Both the position numbers and the translations under genes were made by a program. Below are positions 17,491 through 25,981 of a stretch of 64,000 bases of DNA, one piece after another (positions within the stretch are counted from its first letter, which is position 1; each line of letters begins with the position of its first letter). The notes beneath the pieces are model-generated. The model was not told where the DNA came from, searched no databases, and saw nothing but the letters and a program-made list of their open reading frames with translations. Source of the DNA: Candidatus Acetothermia bacterium. GTDB taxonomy: Bacteria; Bipolaricaulota; Bipolaricaulia; RBG-16-55-9; JANLFV01. The stretch is taken from assembly GCA_024653345.1 (NCBI GenBank), contig JANLFV010000003.1, forward strand, positions 116,646-180,645, written 5' to 3'.

Positions 17491-18500
17491 CTCCTCTCCA
17501 GCAGATTGGTGTAGAGCTCGACCAGCCGCTTCCCGACTATCTCCAGGGAGTGCTGCTCCGCCAGGCGGCGGGCCACCTGGGCCAGCCGCGCCCGCAACGG
17601 CTCGTCCTCGGCCACCCTCCTGATCAGCCGGGCGAACTCCTCGTTCGTCCGCCCCTTGAGGCAGTTCTCACCCTCTTCGAGCCAGCCGCGGTATTCCGGG
17701 AGGTCGCGGACCACAAGCGGGAGCCCGATCGCGGCCGCCTCGAGGAGGGCCACCGGCTGGTTCTCCCCGTAGGAGGGGAAGAAGAAGAGGTCCCCGGCCG
17801 AGAGGGCCCCCTGGATGTCGTGGACGAACCCGGGGAGCCGGAGGTTGGGGGGCTTGGAGCGGAGCGTCCGCTCCAGCTTCGGGTGAAAGGCGAGGAGCCG
17901 ATTCCAGTGCTGGCCATACCAGACGAAGTCATACTGGGGTAGTGCGCGGGCCAGGGCGATGAAGTCCAGCACCCCCTTACGGGGGATGATGTTCCCCACA
18001 GAGACCACCGTGAACCGGGCCAGGCCGAGCCGCTCCCGGAAGCGCTCGCGCTTCTCCGCGGAGAAGGTGAGCCTCTCCCCATCGATCCCGTTGCTCACCA
18101 CCTCGATCCTGTTGGCGAGGCCGCTTCCCTGGAGCAGCTCCTTCGCCCGCTCCGAAGGGGTGAAGATCGCGTCGCCCTGGGAGTAGAAGTAGTGGAGGAG
18201 CCGCTCGTAGAGCGGGGCGATCCAGTTCGTCAGGGTGAAGCTCCCCCGCAGGTCGTAGCTGCCGATGGAGTGGGCGTGGACCACCACGCTCTTCCCCTGG
18301 CGCTTGGCCCGCTTCAGATAGTAGAACGAGCGGGGGCCGTAGCCCTGGAGGTGCAAGAGCTGGTAATCACTGTGGGGATCTGTGACGACCTCCACGCCGG
18401 CCAGCTCCAGGGCGCGCTTCTGGTTCAGGAAGGCCGTGTGGAACCCCGATTTCGCGACCAGGGGCAGCCGGCTGAACTCGAGATAGAGGCAGACTCTCAT
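17487..18500 (-). CDS. Glycosyltransferase family 4
   Basis: 337 residues of GT4 type. The short N-terminal domain has HAHSIGSYDLRG, and the C-terminal Rossmann domain has SVGNIIPRKGVLDFI and FPSYGENQPVALLEAAAIGLPLV, the nucleotide-sugar site with its glutamate pair. It is coupled to lysS upstream and to the second glycosyltransferase downstream by 4-base overlaps. Two distinct GT4 genes side by side usually build a glycolipid or surface polysaccharide. The specific sugar and acceptor are not readable. Confidence 0.85.
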   Translation of the reverse strand: MRVCLYLEFSRLPLVAKSGFHTAFLNQKRALELAGVEVVTDPHSDYQLLHLQGYGPRSFYYLKRAKRQGKSVVVHAHSIGSYDLRGSFTLTNWIAPLYERLLHYFYSQGDAIFTPSERAKELLQGSGLANRIEVVSNGIDGERLTFSAEKRERFRERLGLARFTVVSVGNIIPRKGVLDFIALARALPQYDFVWYGQHWNRLLAFHPKLERTLRSKPPNLRLPGFVHDIQGALSAGDLFFFPSYGENQPVALLEAAAIGLPLVVRDLPEYRGWLEEGENCLKGRTNEEFARLIRRVAEDEPLRARLAQVARRLAEQHSLEIVGKRLVELYTNLLERR

Positions 18501-19969
18501 CGCGGAGCTCGCAGCGTGGGGAAGAGGATCACATCGCGGATCGAGCGCGCGTCAGTCAGGAGCATCACCAGCCGATCGACCCCGATCCCCAGGCCCCCCG
18601 TCGGGGGCATCCCGTGCTCGAGCGAGATGAGGAAGTCCTCGTCCAGGACCTGGGTCTCCTCATCGCCCAGCCGACGCTGCTCCTCCTGCTGCTGGAAGCG
18701 GGCGGCCTGATCGAGAGGGTCGTTCAGCTCGGAGAAGGCGTTCCCCATCTCCAGCCCGCCGATGAACAGCTCGAACCGCTCCGCGAGCGAGGGATCGCTC
18801 GCCTTCCGTTTCGCCAGGGGCGAGATCTCCACGGGGTAGTCCAGGACGAATGTGGGCTGGATCAGCTTCGGCTGGACGAACTCGCTCAGCAGCTTGTCCA
18901 CCGCCTTTCCCCAGGTCGGCTGCGGCTCGAGCCGGAGCCCCAGCCGCCGGGCCTCGCGCTCCAGGGCCTCCTTCGTCCGCTCCTCCCGGATGTCGAGCCC
19001 CGTCCCCTCCAGGATCGCCTCGCGGAGCGTGACCCGCCGCCAGGGCGGGGCAAGGTCGATCTCCTCCCCTTGATAGGCGATCTCGGTCCGACCGAGCACC
19101 CCGCGGGCGACGGAGGAGATGAGCTCCTCAGCCAGGTCCATGATGTCATGGTAGTCAGCGAAGGCCTGATAGCACTCCATCACCGTGAACTCGGGGTTGT
19201 GCTCGGTGGAGATCCCCTCGTTCCGGAAGTCCTTCCCGATCTCATAGACCCGCGGGTAGCCCCCGACGATCAGCCGCTTCAAGTAGAGCTCGTCCGAGAT
19301 CCGGAGGAACATCCTCTGCCCCAGGGCGTGATGGTAGGTCTCGAACGGCCGGGCCGACGCCCCGCCGTAGAGCGGCTGGAGGATGGGGGTCTCGACCTCG
19401 AGGAACCCGCGGGAGTCGAGGAAGGCGCGCATAGCGGTGATGATCCGGCTCCGGGTCACGAAGGTCCGGCGGACCTCCTCATTGGCCAGGAGATCGAGGT
19501 AGCGCTGCCGATAGCGGATCTCGACATCTCTCAGGCCGTGCCACTTCTCCGGCGGAGGCCGGAGGGCCTTCGCCAGGAGGGTGAAGCTCGCCAGGTCGAC
19601 GGAGAGCTCGCCCCGCTGGGTCTTGAAGACCTCGCCCTCGACGCCGAGGAAGTCGCCGATGTCGAGCAGCTCCAGCAGTTCGTAGCGTTCGGCCAGGCCG
19701 TCCTGGTTGGCGTAGCCTTGGATCTTGGCCTCCCCCTGGCGCAGGTCGAGGAAGGTCGCCCGGCCCATCCGCCGGATCGCCGTGATCCGGCCGGCCAGCC
19801 GCGGGCGCGCGCCGGTCCGCGCCCCGGGGGCCAGGCTCGAGAAGCGGTCCACGATCTCGCTTATCTCCGCCGTAGTGCGGAAGGATGAGGGGTAGGGCTC
19901 GATCCCGCGGCCCTCGAGGATCTCTAATTTTCTCAGGCGCTCTTGGCGGAGCGACCCGGTCTCAGCCAA
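18497..19969 (-). CDS. lysS: Lysyl-tRNA synthetase, class II
   Basis: 490 residues, normal LysRS-II length. An N-terminal OB-fold anticodon-binding domain is followed by the class II core: motif 1 around RSRIITAMRAFLD, motif 2 VYEIGKDFRNEGIS with HNPEFTVMECY, and motif 3 GMPPTGGLGIGVDRLVML. The start lies 2 bases after the greA stop; lysS-greA coupling is common in bacteria. Confidence 0.95.
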   Translation of the reverse strand: MAETGSLRQERLRKLEILEGRGIEPYPSSFRTTAEISEIVDRFSSLAPGARTGARPRLAGRITAIRRMGRATFLDLRQGEAKIQGYANQDGLAERYELLELLDIGDFLGVEGEVFKTQRGELSVDLASFTLLAKALRPPPEKWHGLRDVEIRYRQRYLDLLANEEVRRTFVTRSRIITAMRAFLDSRGFLEVETPILQPLYGGASARPFETYHHALGQRMFLRISDELYLKRLIVGGYPRVYEIGKDFRNEGISTEHNPEFTVMECYQAFADYHDIMDLAEELISSVARGVLGRTEIAYQGEEIDLAPPWRRVTLREAILEGTGLDIREERTKEALEREARRLGLRLEPQPTWGKAVDKLLSEFVQPKLIQPTFVLDYPVEISPLAKRKASDPSLAERFELFIGGLEMGNAFSELNDPLDQAARFQQQEEQRRLGDEETQVLDEDFLISLEHGMPPTGGLGIGVDRLVMLLTDARSIRDVILFPTLRAPR

Positions 19970-19971
19970 GG

Positions 19972-20454
19972 CTAACCTCGCTTCTCGATCCCCAGGATCC
20001 TGTAGCTGGCGGTCTTGCCCCGAGGGAGCTCGACCTTGATCTCGTCCCCCACATGGCGGCCGACCAGGGCCTTCCCCACGGGGGACTCGACCGAGATCCT
20101 CCGCCGCTTGAGATCGACCTCTGCAGCGCTCACCAGCTCGACGGTCTCCACCCGGCGCTGCTCACGGTCCTCGAGGATCACCCGCGAGCCGAGCCCGACG
20201 AACTCGGTGCTGATCTCCTTGTCCTCGAGGACCCGGACATTGTCGAGCAGCTCCTCCAGCCGGCGGACCTCGGCCTCGTAGAACTCCTGCTCGCGCATCA
20301 GGTCCAGATACTCCTTGTTCTCCCGCAGCTCGCGGCCGTGCTCCGCCGCCCGCTTCAGCTGGTTCGGGATCCGCTCAAAGAGGATCTGGCGATATTCCTC
20401 AAGCTCCTTCTTCTTCAGCTCATACCCCGCACGGGTTAACAGGATCTCAGCCAT
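19972..20454 (-). CDS. greA: Transcript cleavage factor GreA
   Basis: 160 residues from the ATG at 20454 with GAGGGG just upstream; an in-frame GTG four codons earlier is less likely. The N-terminal antiparallel coiled coil (LTRAGYELKKKELEEY... with LRENKEYLDLMREQEFYEAEV carrying the acidic tip) is followed by the FKBP-like domain with SPVGKALVGRHVGDEIKVELP. It rescues backtracked RNA polymerase. First gene of greA-lysS-GT4-GT4. Confidence 0.95.
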   Translation of the reverse strand: MAEILLTRAGYELKKKELEEYRQILFERIPNQLKRAAEHGRELRENKEYLDLMREQEFYEAEVRRLEELLDNVRVLEDKEISTEFVGLGSRVILEDREQRRVETVELVSAAEVDLKRRRISVESPVGKALVGRHVGDEIKVELPRGKTASYRILGIEKRG

Positions 20455-20511
20455 CTTGCCCCTCACTTCCTCTTGCTAGTCGAGCGAGTTGAGATTGGGA
20501 TTTCAAGTAAT

Positions 20512-20540
20512 AATATAGCGGAAGGGGGGCGAGCGTGCAA
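20512..20540 (-). promoter_or_regulatory. Promoter of greA-lysS operon
   Basis: Minus-strand TTGCAC (20535-20540), 17-base spacer and TATATT (20512-20517), between rnpA and greA. About 55 bases of leader would precede the greA ATG. Confidence 0.55.
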
Positions 20541-20546
20541 CCCCGC

Positions 20547-20891
20547 CTAGTCCAGTCGGGCGAGGCGCGCACCGACCTTGAGGAACTCCTCCCTCAGCTC
20601 CCCCTTGGAGAGGGCCATCGCTGCCGGCCGGAGGTGGACGATCAGCTCGAGGCCGGCGAACAGCCCCTTGTTCGTCCGGAAGGCCTCGCGGATCACCCGC
20701 TTCGCCCGATTCCGCTCCACCGCCCCTCCCAGCCGGCGAGCCGCCACCAGCCCGAGCCGGGGCGGCCCCCCGGCTCGGCGGTAGACAACGCGGAAGCAGC
20801 GGTCCTCGAAGGATCGCCCCTCGCGGTAGACCCGCTGGAAGTCGCGCCTGGACCGGAGGCGGCTCTCCCTGGCAAACCGCTCGTCCTCCAT
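20547..20891 (-). CDS. rnpA: Ribonuclease P protein component
   Basis: 114 residues from the ATG at 20891. The RNase P signature RNRAKRVIREAFR is intact, together with the N-terminal RLRSRRDFQRVYREG and the RCFRVVYRR strand. It supports the catalytic RNA in 5' maturation of tRNA. No Shine-Dalgarno is obvious before the ATG. rnpA normally follows rpmH; here the upstream neighbour is the divergent uppP, so the usual rpmH-rnpA-yidC cluster is broken. Confidence 0.92.
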   Translation of the reverse strand: MEDERFARESRLRSRRDFQRVYREGRSFEDRCFRVVYRRAGGPPRLGLVAARRLGGAVERNRAKRVIREAFRTNKGLFAGLELIVHLRPAAMALSKGELREEFLKVGARLARLD

Positions 20892-20937
20892 ACCAACTCG
20901 AGAAGATAGGGCACCGAAGCCCCCGAGGCAAAGGGAT

Positions 20938-20966
20938 TTGGCGTCATGACCCTCCGCGGCTATGAT
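20938..20966 (+). promoter_or_regulatory. uppP promoter, apparently leaderless
   Basis: TTGGCG (20938-20943), a 17-base spacer and TATGAT (20961-20966). Transcription would begin about 20972-20975, at the in-frame GTG codons at 20970 and 20976, leaving no room for a ribosome-binding site. Confidence 0.5.
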
Positions 20967-20975
20967 CCCGTGAGA

Positions 20976-21779
20976 GTGATCGAACTGGTCATCGTCCTGA
21001 GCCTGGTCCAGGGGCTGACGGAGTTTCTGCCGATCTCCAGCTCCGGCCACCTGGCAATGATCCAGGTCCTGTGGCGGGCCCCCTTGCCCGGGCTGCTCTT
21101 CGACGCCCTGGTCCACCTCGGGACGCTCCTCTCTATTCTATGGGTCTTCCGCCGGCGAGTGAGCCTGCTGTTAGCTGCTTTCCGCCGCCGGGATGAGAAC
21201 CGCCATCTTCTCTGGCTCATCATCCTCGGGACGATCCCCACGGCCCTCCTCGGGCTATTGCTCAACCCCTGGATCGAGCGGGCCTTCAGCTCGCTCCTCG
21301 TCGTGGGCCTCGGACTGCTCTGCAGCGGCGGGCTGCTCCTGCTCGCCGCCCGCGTGAGCGCGCGGGCGGGGCGGAGCCACCGCGCCCTGGAAGGGATGAC
21401 GGTCCGGGACGCGCTGCTCATCGGGCTGGCGCAGGGGATCGCGATCCTGCCGGGGATCTCGCGGAGCGGGCTCACCATCGGGGTCGGGCTCCTCCTGGGG
21501 CTCGAGCGGGGCCTGGCGGCGGAGTTCTCCTTCCTCCTCGCCGGGCCGGCGATCCTCGGGGCAGTAGCGTTGAAGGGCTGGGAGGCACTCCAGCAGCCCG
21601 GAGCCCACGCGGCCCTCGCCGGCTACTACCTCCTGGGGACCGGGCTCGCCGCGATCAGCGGGGCCGTGGCGATCGGGCTCCTTCTCCGGTTCGTCCAGCG
21701 GGGAAGGCTCGCCCCGTTCGCCTACTACTGCTGGGCGGTGGGGCTTGGCGCGCTCCTCCTCTTCTCCCTCAACAGATGA
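20976..21779 (+). CDS. uppP: Undecaprenyl-diphosphatase UppP/BacA
   Basis: About 267 residues from GTG at 20976; an ATG at 20946 is also in frame but lies inside the promoter spacer. Family motifs QGLTEFLPISSSGHL near the N-terminus and PGISRSGLTI near residue 165 are intact, within eight or so hydrophobic segments. It recycles undecaprenyl pyrophosphate for cell-wall synthesis, in the membrane. Starting at VIELVIVLS matches the short N-terminus of characterised homologues. Confidence 0.93.
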   Translation: MIELVIVLSLVQGLTEFLPISSSGHLAMIQVLWRAPLPGLLFDALVHLGTLLSILWVFRRRVSLLLAAFRRRDENRHLLWLIILGTIPTALLGLLLNPWIERAFSSLLVVGLGLLCSGGLLLLAARVSARAGRSHRALEGMTVRDALLIGLAQGIAILPGISRSGLTIGVGLLLGLERGLAAEFSFLLAGPAILGAVALKGWEALQQPGAHAALAGYYLLGTGLAAISGAVAIGLLLRFVQRGRLAPFAYYCWAVGLGALLLFSLNR

Positions 21780-21805
21780 GTCGCGCGTGGCCCTGGCGGG
21801 GCCGC

Positions 21806-21834
21806 TTGACAGCCGGCCCGGCCATCCTTATAAT
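21806..21834 (+). promoter_or_regulatory. clpC promoter, consensus sigma-70 type
   Basis: TTGACA (21806-21811), 17 bases, TATAAT (21829-21834): a perfect consensus on both boxes. The start site, about 21841, falls inside the CIRCE-like inverted repeat. Confidence 0.85.
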
Positions 21835-21838
21835 CTCT

Positions 21839-21865
21839 TTAGCAATTAGACCTTGAGACTGCTAA
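21839..21865 (+). promoter_or_regulatory. CIRCE-like operator (HrcA site) at clpC
   Basis: TTAGCAATT, nine bases, GACTGCTAA. The CIRCE consensus is TTAGCACTC-N9-GAGTGCTAA; the right arm differs at one base and the left at two, and the 9-base spacing is exact. It covers the predicted transcription start, the usual HrcA repression site. Confidence 0.7.
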
Positions 21866-21878
21866 ACGGTGGTGAACC

Positions 21879-24302
21879 GTGATCAACTTTGAGGGATTCA
21901 CAGAGACGGCCCAAGAGCTCTTCCGCGAGGGGGCGGAGCTGCTGCGGAAGCTGAAGCAGAACCAGCTCGATGTCGAGCACATCTTCTATGTCCTGGCCGC
22001 GCGTGCGGGCGTGGGCCGCGAGGTCCTGGAGGAGATGGGGGTAAACATCCCCGGCCTGCTCAAGGACCTCGAGGTCCTCCTCGAGCGCCGGCCGGCAGTC
22101 AGCGGCGCGACCGGTCAGCAGATCTACATCACCCCCCGTCTGGAGAACACCGTCCGGGCCGCGGAGATGGAGGCGGAGCGGCTCAAGGACGAGTTCGTGG
22201 GGATCGAGCACCTCCTGCTCGCGATCAGCCGCGACTCGAACCTCGACCTCCGCCGGCTGCTGGACAAGCACCGGATCAATCCGGAAGCCATTTACTCCGC
22301 TCTGCGCAAGGTCCGGGGCGAGCAGCGGGTGACCGACCGCGCGGCGGAGGAGCGCTACCGGATCCTCCAGAAGTATGGGACGAACCTCACGGAGATGGCC
22401 CGCCGGGGCGAGCTCGACTCGGTGATCGGCCGGACGGCCGAGATCCGCCGCGTCGCCCAGATCCTCTCCCGCCGGCGGAAGAACAACCCCGTGCTCATCG
22501 GCGAGCCGGGGGTGGGGAAGACGGCGATCGTCGAGGGCCTGGCCCAGCGGATCGTGGCCGGCGATGTGCCCGAGACCTTGAAGAATAGGGAGATCGTGAT
22601 GCTCGACCTCGCGGCGATGGTCGCCGGGTCGAAGTTCCGCGGCGAGTTCGAGGAGCGGCTCAAGGCGGTGATCACTGAGCTGGAGGCCGACAAGGGGCGG
22701 ACGATCCTGTTCATCGATGAGCTCCACAACATCGTCGGGGCCGGGGCGGCTGAGGGGGCGATCGACGCCTCGAACATCCTCAAGACCCCCCTGGCCCGCG
22801 GCCTCTTCCAGGTGATCGGGGCCACGACCCTCGACGAGTATCGCGAGCATGTGGAGAAGGACGCCGCGCTCGAGCGCCGCTTCCAGCCGGTCTTCGTGGC
22901 CGAGCCCTCAGTGGAGGAGACGGTCCAGATCCTGGTCGGCCTCCGGCGGAGGTTCGAGGAGCACCACCAGCTGAAGATCACCGATCGGGCACTCGAGGCC
23001 GCGGCCAAGCTCTCGGAGCGCTACATCACCGACCGCTTCCTCCCGGACAAGGCGATCGATCTGATCGACGAGGCCGCCTCAAAGATCCGGGTCGAGCGCT
23101 CCTTCCCGCCCGAGGTGAAGGAGCTCGAGGACCGGATCCGGCTGTGCGAGGAGCGGCTGAAGCGCGCCGAGGATGGCCAAGCCGAGAAGCTCGAAGAGGA
23201 GCTGGCCCGGCTCCGGCAGGAGCGCGACTCCCGCGAGCAGGAGTGGCGCGAGCGCTGCGCCAAGGACAGCGTGGTGGACGAGGAGCAGGTCGCCGAGGTC
23301 GTCTCCCGCTGGACGGGGATCCCGGTCGAGCGGATGCTCGAGGCCGAGCGGGAGCGCCTGGCGAGGATGGAGGAGTTCCTCCACCGGCAGGTGATCGACC
23401 AGGAGGAGGCAGTCCGCGCGGTCTCCCAGGCCGTGAGGCGGTCCCGGGCCGGGTTGAAGAGCCGGAACCGCCCGATCGGGAGCTTCCTCTTCCTCGGCCC
23501 GACCGGGGTGGGGAAGACCGAGCTCTCCAAGGCCCTCGCCCGGTTCCTCTTCAACGACGAGGACGCCCTCCTCCGCCTGGACATGTCGGAATACATGGAG
23601 CGCCACTCCGTGGCCCGGCTCATCGGCTCCCCGCCGGGGTATGTCGGCTACGAGGAGGGCGGCCAGCTCACCGAGGCCGTCCGGCGCAGGCCCTACCGGG
23701 TGATCCTCTTCGACGAGATCGAGAAGGCCCATCGCGATGTGTTCAACATCCTCCTCCAGGTGATGGACGACGGCCGGCTCACCGACGGCCACGGGCGGAC
23801 GGTCGACTTCAAGAACACGATGATCATCATGACCTCGAACATCGGGAGCGAGCTGCTGAGCGGGGCGAGCCGGATCGGTTTCGACAACGGGGAAGAGCCG
23901 GAGCGCTGCACCTTGAGCCAGGAGGAGATCGAGCGGCGGGTCCTGGAGGAGGTGAAGCGGAGCTTCCGGCCGGAGTTCCTCAACCGGCTCGACGGGATGA
24001 TCGTCTTCCACCAGCTCACCCCGGAGGACATCGCCAAGATCGTTGACCTGAAGATCGACGAGCTCCGGGCAAAGCTCCAGGAGCAGGGCGTGGCCCTCGA
24101 GGTCAGCCCGGAGGCGAAGGCGCTGCTCGGCCAGCGGGGCTACTCCCCGGACTACGGGGCGCGGCCGCTGGTCCGCCTGATCCAGAGCGAGCTGGAGAAC
24201 GAGCTCGCCCTCCTGATCATCGAGGACAAGGTGAAGGAGGGCGACACCGTCCGCGTTGAGGCGGCTGGCCAGAGGTTTGCCTTCGAGGTCCTGCCCCGTT
24301 AA
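21879..24302 (+). CDS. clpC: ClpC-type AAA+ unfoldase
   Basis: 807 residues from GTG at 21879. Two N-terminal Clp repeats are followed by AAA domain 1 with GEPGVGKT (about 208) and [12 protein letters not shown] short coiled middle domain (about 405-475) is of ClpC rather than ClpB length. AAA domain 2 has GPTGVGKT (about 540) and LFDEIEKAH. The insertion loop typical of ClpP-binding IGF/VGF lies near [16 protein letters not shown]. It unfolds substrates for ClpP; ClpP is not in the window. Regulation looks like HrcA/CIRCE heat-shock control. Confidence 0.93.
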   Translation: MINFEGFTETAQELFREGAELLRKLKQNQLDVEHIFYVLAARAGVGREVLEEMGVNIPGLLKDLEVLLERRPAVSGATGQQIYITPRLENTVRAAEMEAERLKDEFVGIEHLLLAISRDSNLDLRRLLDKHRINPEAIYSALRKVRGEQRVTDRAAEERYRILQKYGTNLTEMARRGELDSVIGRTAEIRRVAQILSRRRKNNPVLIGEPGVGKTAIVEGLAQRIVAGDVPETLKNREIVMLDLAAMVAGSKFRGEFEERLKAVITELEADKGRTILFIDELHNIVGAGAAEGAIDASNILKTPLARGLFQVIGATTLDEYREHVEKDAALERRFQPVFVAEPSVEETVQILVGLRRRFEEHHQLKITDRALEAAAKLSERYITDRFLPDKAIDLIDEAASKIRVERSFPPEVKELEDRIRLCEERLKRAEDGQAEKLEEELARLRQERDSREQEWRERCAKDSVVDEEQVAEVVSRWTGIPVERMLEAERERLARMEEFLHRQVIDQEEAVRAVSQAVRRSRAGLKSRNRPIGSFLFLGPTGVGKTELSKALARFLFNDEDALLRLDMSEYMERHSVARLIGSPPGYVGYEEGGQLTEAVRRRPYRVILFDEIEKAHRDVFNILLQVMDDGRLTDGHGRTVDFKNTMIIMTSNIGSELLSGASRIGFDNGEEPERCTLSQEEIERRVLEEVKRSFRPEFLNRLDGMIVFHQLTPEDIAKIVDLKIDELRAKLQEQGVALEVSPEAKALLGQRGYSPDYGARPLVRLIQSELENELALLIIEDKVKEGDTVRVEAAGQRFAFEVLPR

Positions 24303-24339
24303 CATCCTCGCGAGTCGGCTGTGAGGCAGGAGGTGCGCG

Positions 24340-24531
24340 ATGGCTTACATGACGAAAAAGGAGCTAGTGGATAAGGTCCAGCCGTTGAGCGACCGGCTCC
24401 GGCAGGCCCAGCGGGAGCTGGAGGAGTTGGCCGAGGGGTCGGGGGACGATGACCTGGTCGACGCGGTCGAGCGGCTCTCCCTGACCCTGGACGAGCTCGA
24501 GGAGGTGCTGAGCGAGGCGAGCGAGGAGTGA
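24340..24531 (+). CDS. Small acidic coiled-coil protein, unknown
   Basis: 63 residues beginning MAYMTKKELVDKVQPLSD, with AGGAGGTG seven bases upstream of the ATG. The sequence is almost entirely charged heptad-like helix, broken once by SGDDD, with an acidic C-terminus; I predict a helical hairpin. I do not recognise a family. It lies 37 bases after clpC on the same strand and just before the tRNA genes, so it may be co-expressed with clpC. Confidence 0.65.
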   Translation: MAYMTKKELVDKVQPLSDRLRQAQRELEELAEGSGDDDLVDAVERLSLTLDELEEVLSEASEE

Positions 24532-24537
24532 TCGTGC

Positions 24538-24613
24538 GGGCGGATAGCTCAGCCGGGAGAGCGCCTGCCTTACACGCAGGAGGTCGCGGGTTCGAGCCCT
24601 GCTCCGCCCACCA
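24538..24613 (+). tRNA. tRNA-Val (anticodon TAC)
   Basis: Acceptor GGGCGGA pairs with TCCGCCC, then discriminator A and an encoded CCA. The anticodon loop CTTACAC is closed by CCTGC/GCAGG; the T arm GGTTCGAGCC is canonical. Confidence 0.95.
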
Positions 24614-24624
24614 GGCCAATTACC

Positions 24625-24653
24625 TTGACATTCCCCGGGCCGGCCAGTAAGAT
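24625..24653 (+). promoter_or_regulatory. Promoter of tRNA-Asp/tRNA-Phe
   Basis: Consensus TTGACA (24625-24630), 17-base spacer, TAAGAT (24648-24653), ending 12 bases before the tRNA-Asp 5' end. Confidence 0.7.
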
Positions 24654-24664
24654 GAGCGACGCGC

Positions 24665-24741
24665 GGGGGCGTGGTCTAGTGGTCTAAGATGCCTGGCTGT
24701 CAACCAGGAGGTCGGCGGTTCGAATCCGCTCGTCCCCGCCA
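24665..24741 (+). tRNA. tRNA-Asp (anticodon GTC)
   Basis: Acceptor GGGGGCG pairs with CGTCCCC (one G-T), discriminator G as expected for Asp, CCA encoded. The anticodon loop is CTGTCAA between CCTGG and CCAGG. Confidence 0.95.
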
Positions 24742-24747
24742 GCGAGC

Positions 24748-24823
24748 GCCGAGGTAGCTCAGTTGGTAGAGCACGGGACTGAAAATCCCGGTGTCCCCGG
24801 TTCGAGTCCGGGCCTCGGCACCA
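24748..24823 (+). tRNA. tRNA-Phe (anticodon GAA)
   Basis: Acceptor GCCGAGG pairs with CCTCGGC, discriminator A, CCA encoded. The anticodon loop is CTGAAAA between GGGA and TCCC. Six bases after tRNA-Asp, so co-transcribed. Confidence 0.95.
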
Positions 24824-24842
24824 TTTCTTGTCAAGAAAGGAC

Positions 24843-24884
24843 GCGGCCGCGCCTCGGAAATGGCCTGTCCGAGTGCGCGGCCGC
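24843..24884 (+). terminator. Long GC hairpin after tRNA-Phe
   Basis: The left arm 24843-24858 and right arm 24868-24884 form a roughly 15-pair stem (GCGGCCGCG, then CTCGGA/TCCGAG) with one small bulge and a 9-base loop. No T-run follows, so it may be a processing or protective hairpin rather than an intrinsic terminator. Confidence 0.5.
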
Positions 24885-25397
24885 AATAGTCTTCTCCTGA
24901 GCCTTCGTCGCTTAGGAAGAGAAGCTACTCGCCTTCGCTCCCGGGCGTGATGTTCCAGGTGATCCTCGTGAGCTGGGTCGAGACGCCCGAGCCGAGGTCA
25001 AGAGCGAGAAAGTCTCTCACGAGGCTTGATGACCCACATCCTGGGTCAAACAGCAATTCGCCCGTCTTCGGACTTGGCTCGTTCCCCTCGTTCCCAAAGG
25101 GAGCAGTTGAGCGGGGGATGGATCGCTTCCGGATGCGCGTTGTCCTGGCGATGGATGTCGCCGCGCTCATCCCGGCCTTCCCCCTCTAAGGGAGAAGGCG
25201 ACCGAGGCATGGCACGCGAGGCTTCCGCTCTGGAGAGTCTGATCGAGCCGATCGCTGAGGCAGTTTGCCAAGGCTGCGCTCGATAAGGCTCCTCGGTTCA
25301 GGCCAGCTGGGGCTCATCCTGCGCTAGAGGCTGAGCTTGCAGAGGACTCCAGCCGAGACTGCTGGGGGATCGCAAGTCAGAGCTGCTCAGGCGCTCT
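24885..25397. other. Non-coding or relic stretch
   Basis: About 510 bases without a convincing gene. On the minus strand 24925-25170 reads as an 81-residue frame whose last third (a Cys-Gly turn, then alternating polar/hydrophobic residues ending ITPGSEGE) looks protein-like, but the first part does not and no ribosome site is present. It may be the tail of a decayed gene. Nothing else stands out. Confidence 0.35.
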
Positions 25398-25862
25398 TCA
25401 CCGCGGGCTTCCCCAGTCCCCCTCCTCATCGCAGGGGATCTGCTCCCACGCCTCGTCACGAAGGAGCGCCAGCAGCCTCCCCACGCCCCGGCTCACCTGC
25501 TCGCTCAGCCCTGCCCCCAGCTCCAGCTGCCGGGGCTGGACCCCGATGAGGACGATCTCGGGGCAATAATCTTCGAGGTAAGAGATGAGCGTGGAGATGG
25601 GGAGCGTGTGCGTGCTGATGAGCATCGTCTCCGCCCGCTCGGGCCGGAGGCGGCGGAACTCCCCGGGAGGGAGGCCGAGCTCCGCCGCGTCGACGATGAC
25701 CAGGAGCTCGGGGCTGTGGCGCTTTACGAGCGAGGTGAAGTTCTCCGGGGCGGTCCCGCAGTCAATCGCTTTCCAGCCTGGGGCGGCGAAATGGTTCGCC
25801 ACATACGGTCCCAGGCCGTCGTCCCCCAAAAGGTCGTTTCCCACACCGAGGAGCAGCTTCAT
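25398..25862 (-). CDS. hycI: [NiFe] hydrogenase maturation protease, HycI type
   Basis: 154 residues from the ATG at 25862. The family motifs GVGNDLLGDDGLG (nickel-sensing Asp), DAAELGLPPGE and STHTLPISTLISYLE with IGVQPRQLELG match HycI-type endopeptidases that trim the C-terminus of hydrogenase large subunits after nickel insertion. It is divergent from the hydrogenase genes. Its client is presumably the group 4 large subunit at 30695, which has an intact DPCxxC and a C-terminal tail; the Mvh-like subunit at 26907 has no such site. Confidence 0.88.
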   Translation of the reverse strand: MKLLLGVGNDLLGDDGLGPYVANHFAAPGWKAIDCGTAPENFTSLVKRHSPELLVIVDAAELGLPPGEFRRLRPERAETMLISTHTLPISTLISYLEDYCPEIVLIGVQPRQLELGAGLSEQVSRGVGRLLALLRDEAWEQIPCDEEGDWGSPR

Positions 25863-25981
25863 CGCGGCCCATTCTACCTGCTGGCCTCGGGCCGGGACCA
25901 TTGACCGAGATCATCCCCGAGGCCGATTTGAGTCATAGAATGGCCCTCACCGGGGCCATAAGATCGCCGGCGGAGGAGAGA

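Noticed and set aside
24925-25189. Two overlapping short frames on opposite strands as genes
   Set aside because: Neither has a ribosome site; only the end of the minus-strand frame looks protein-like.
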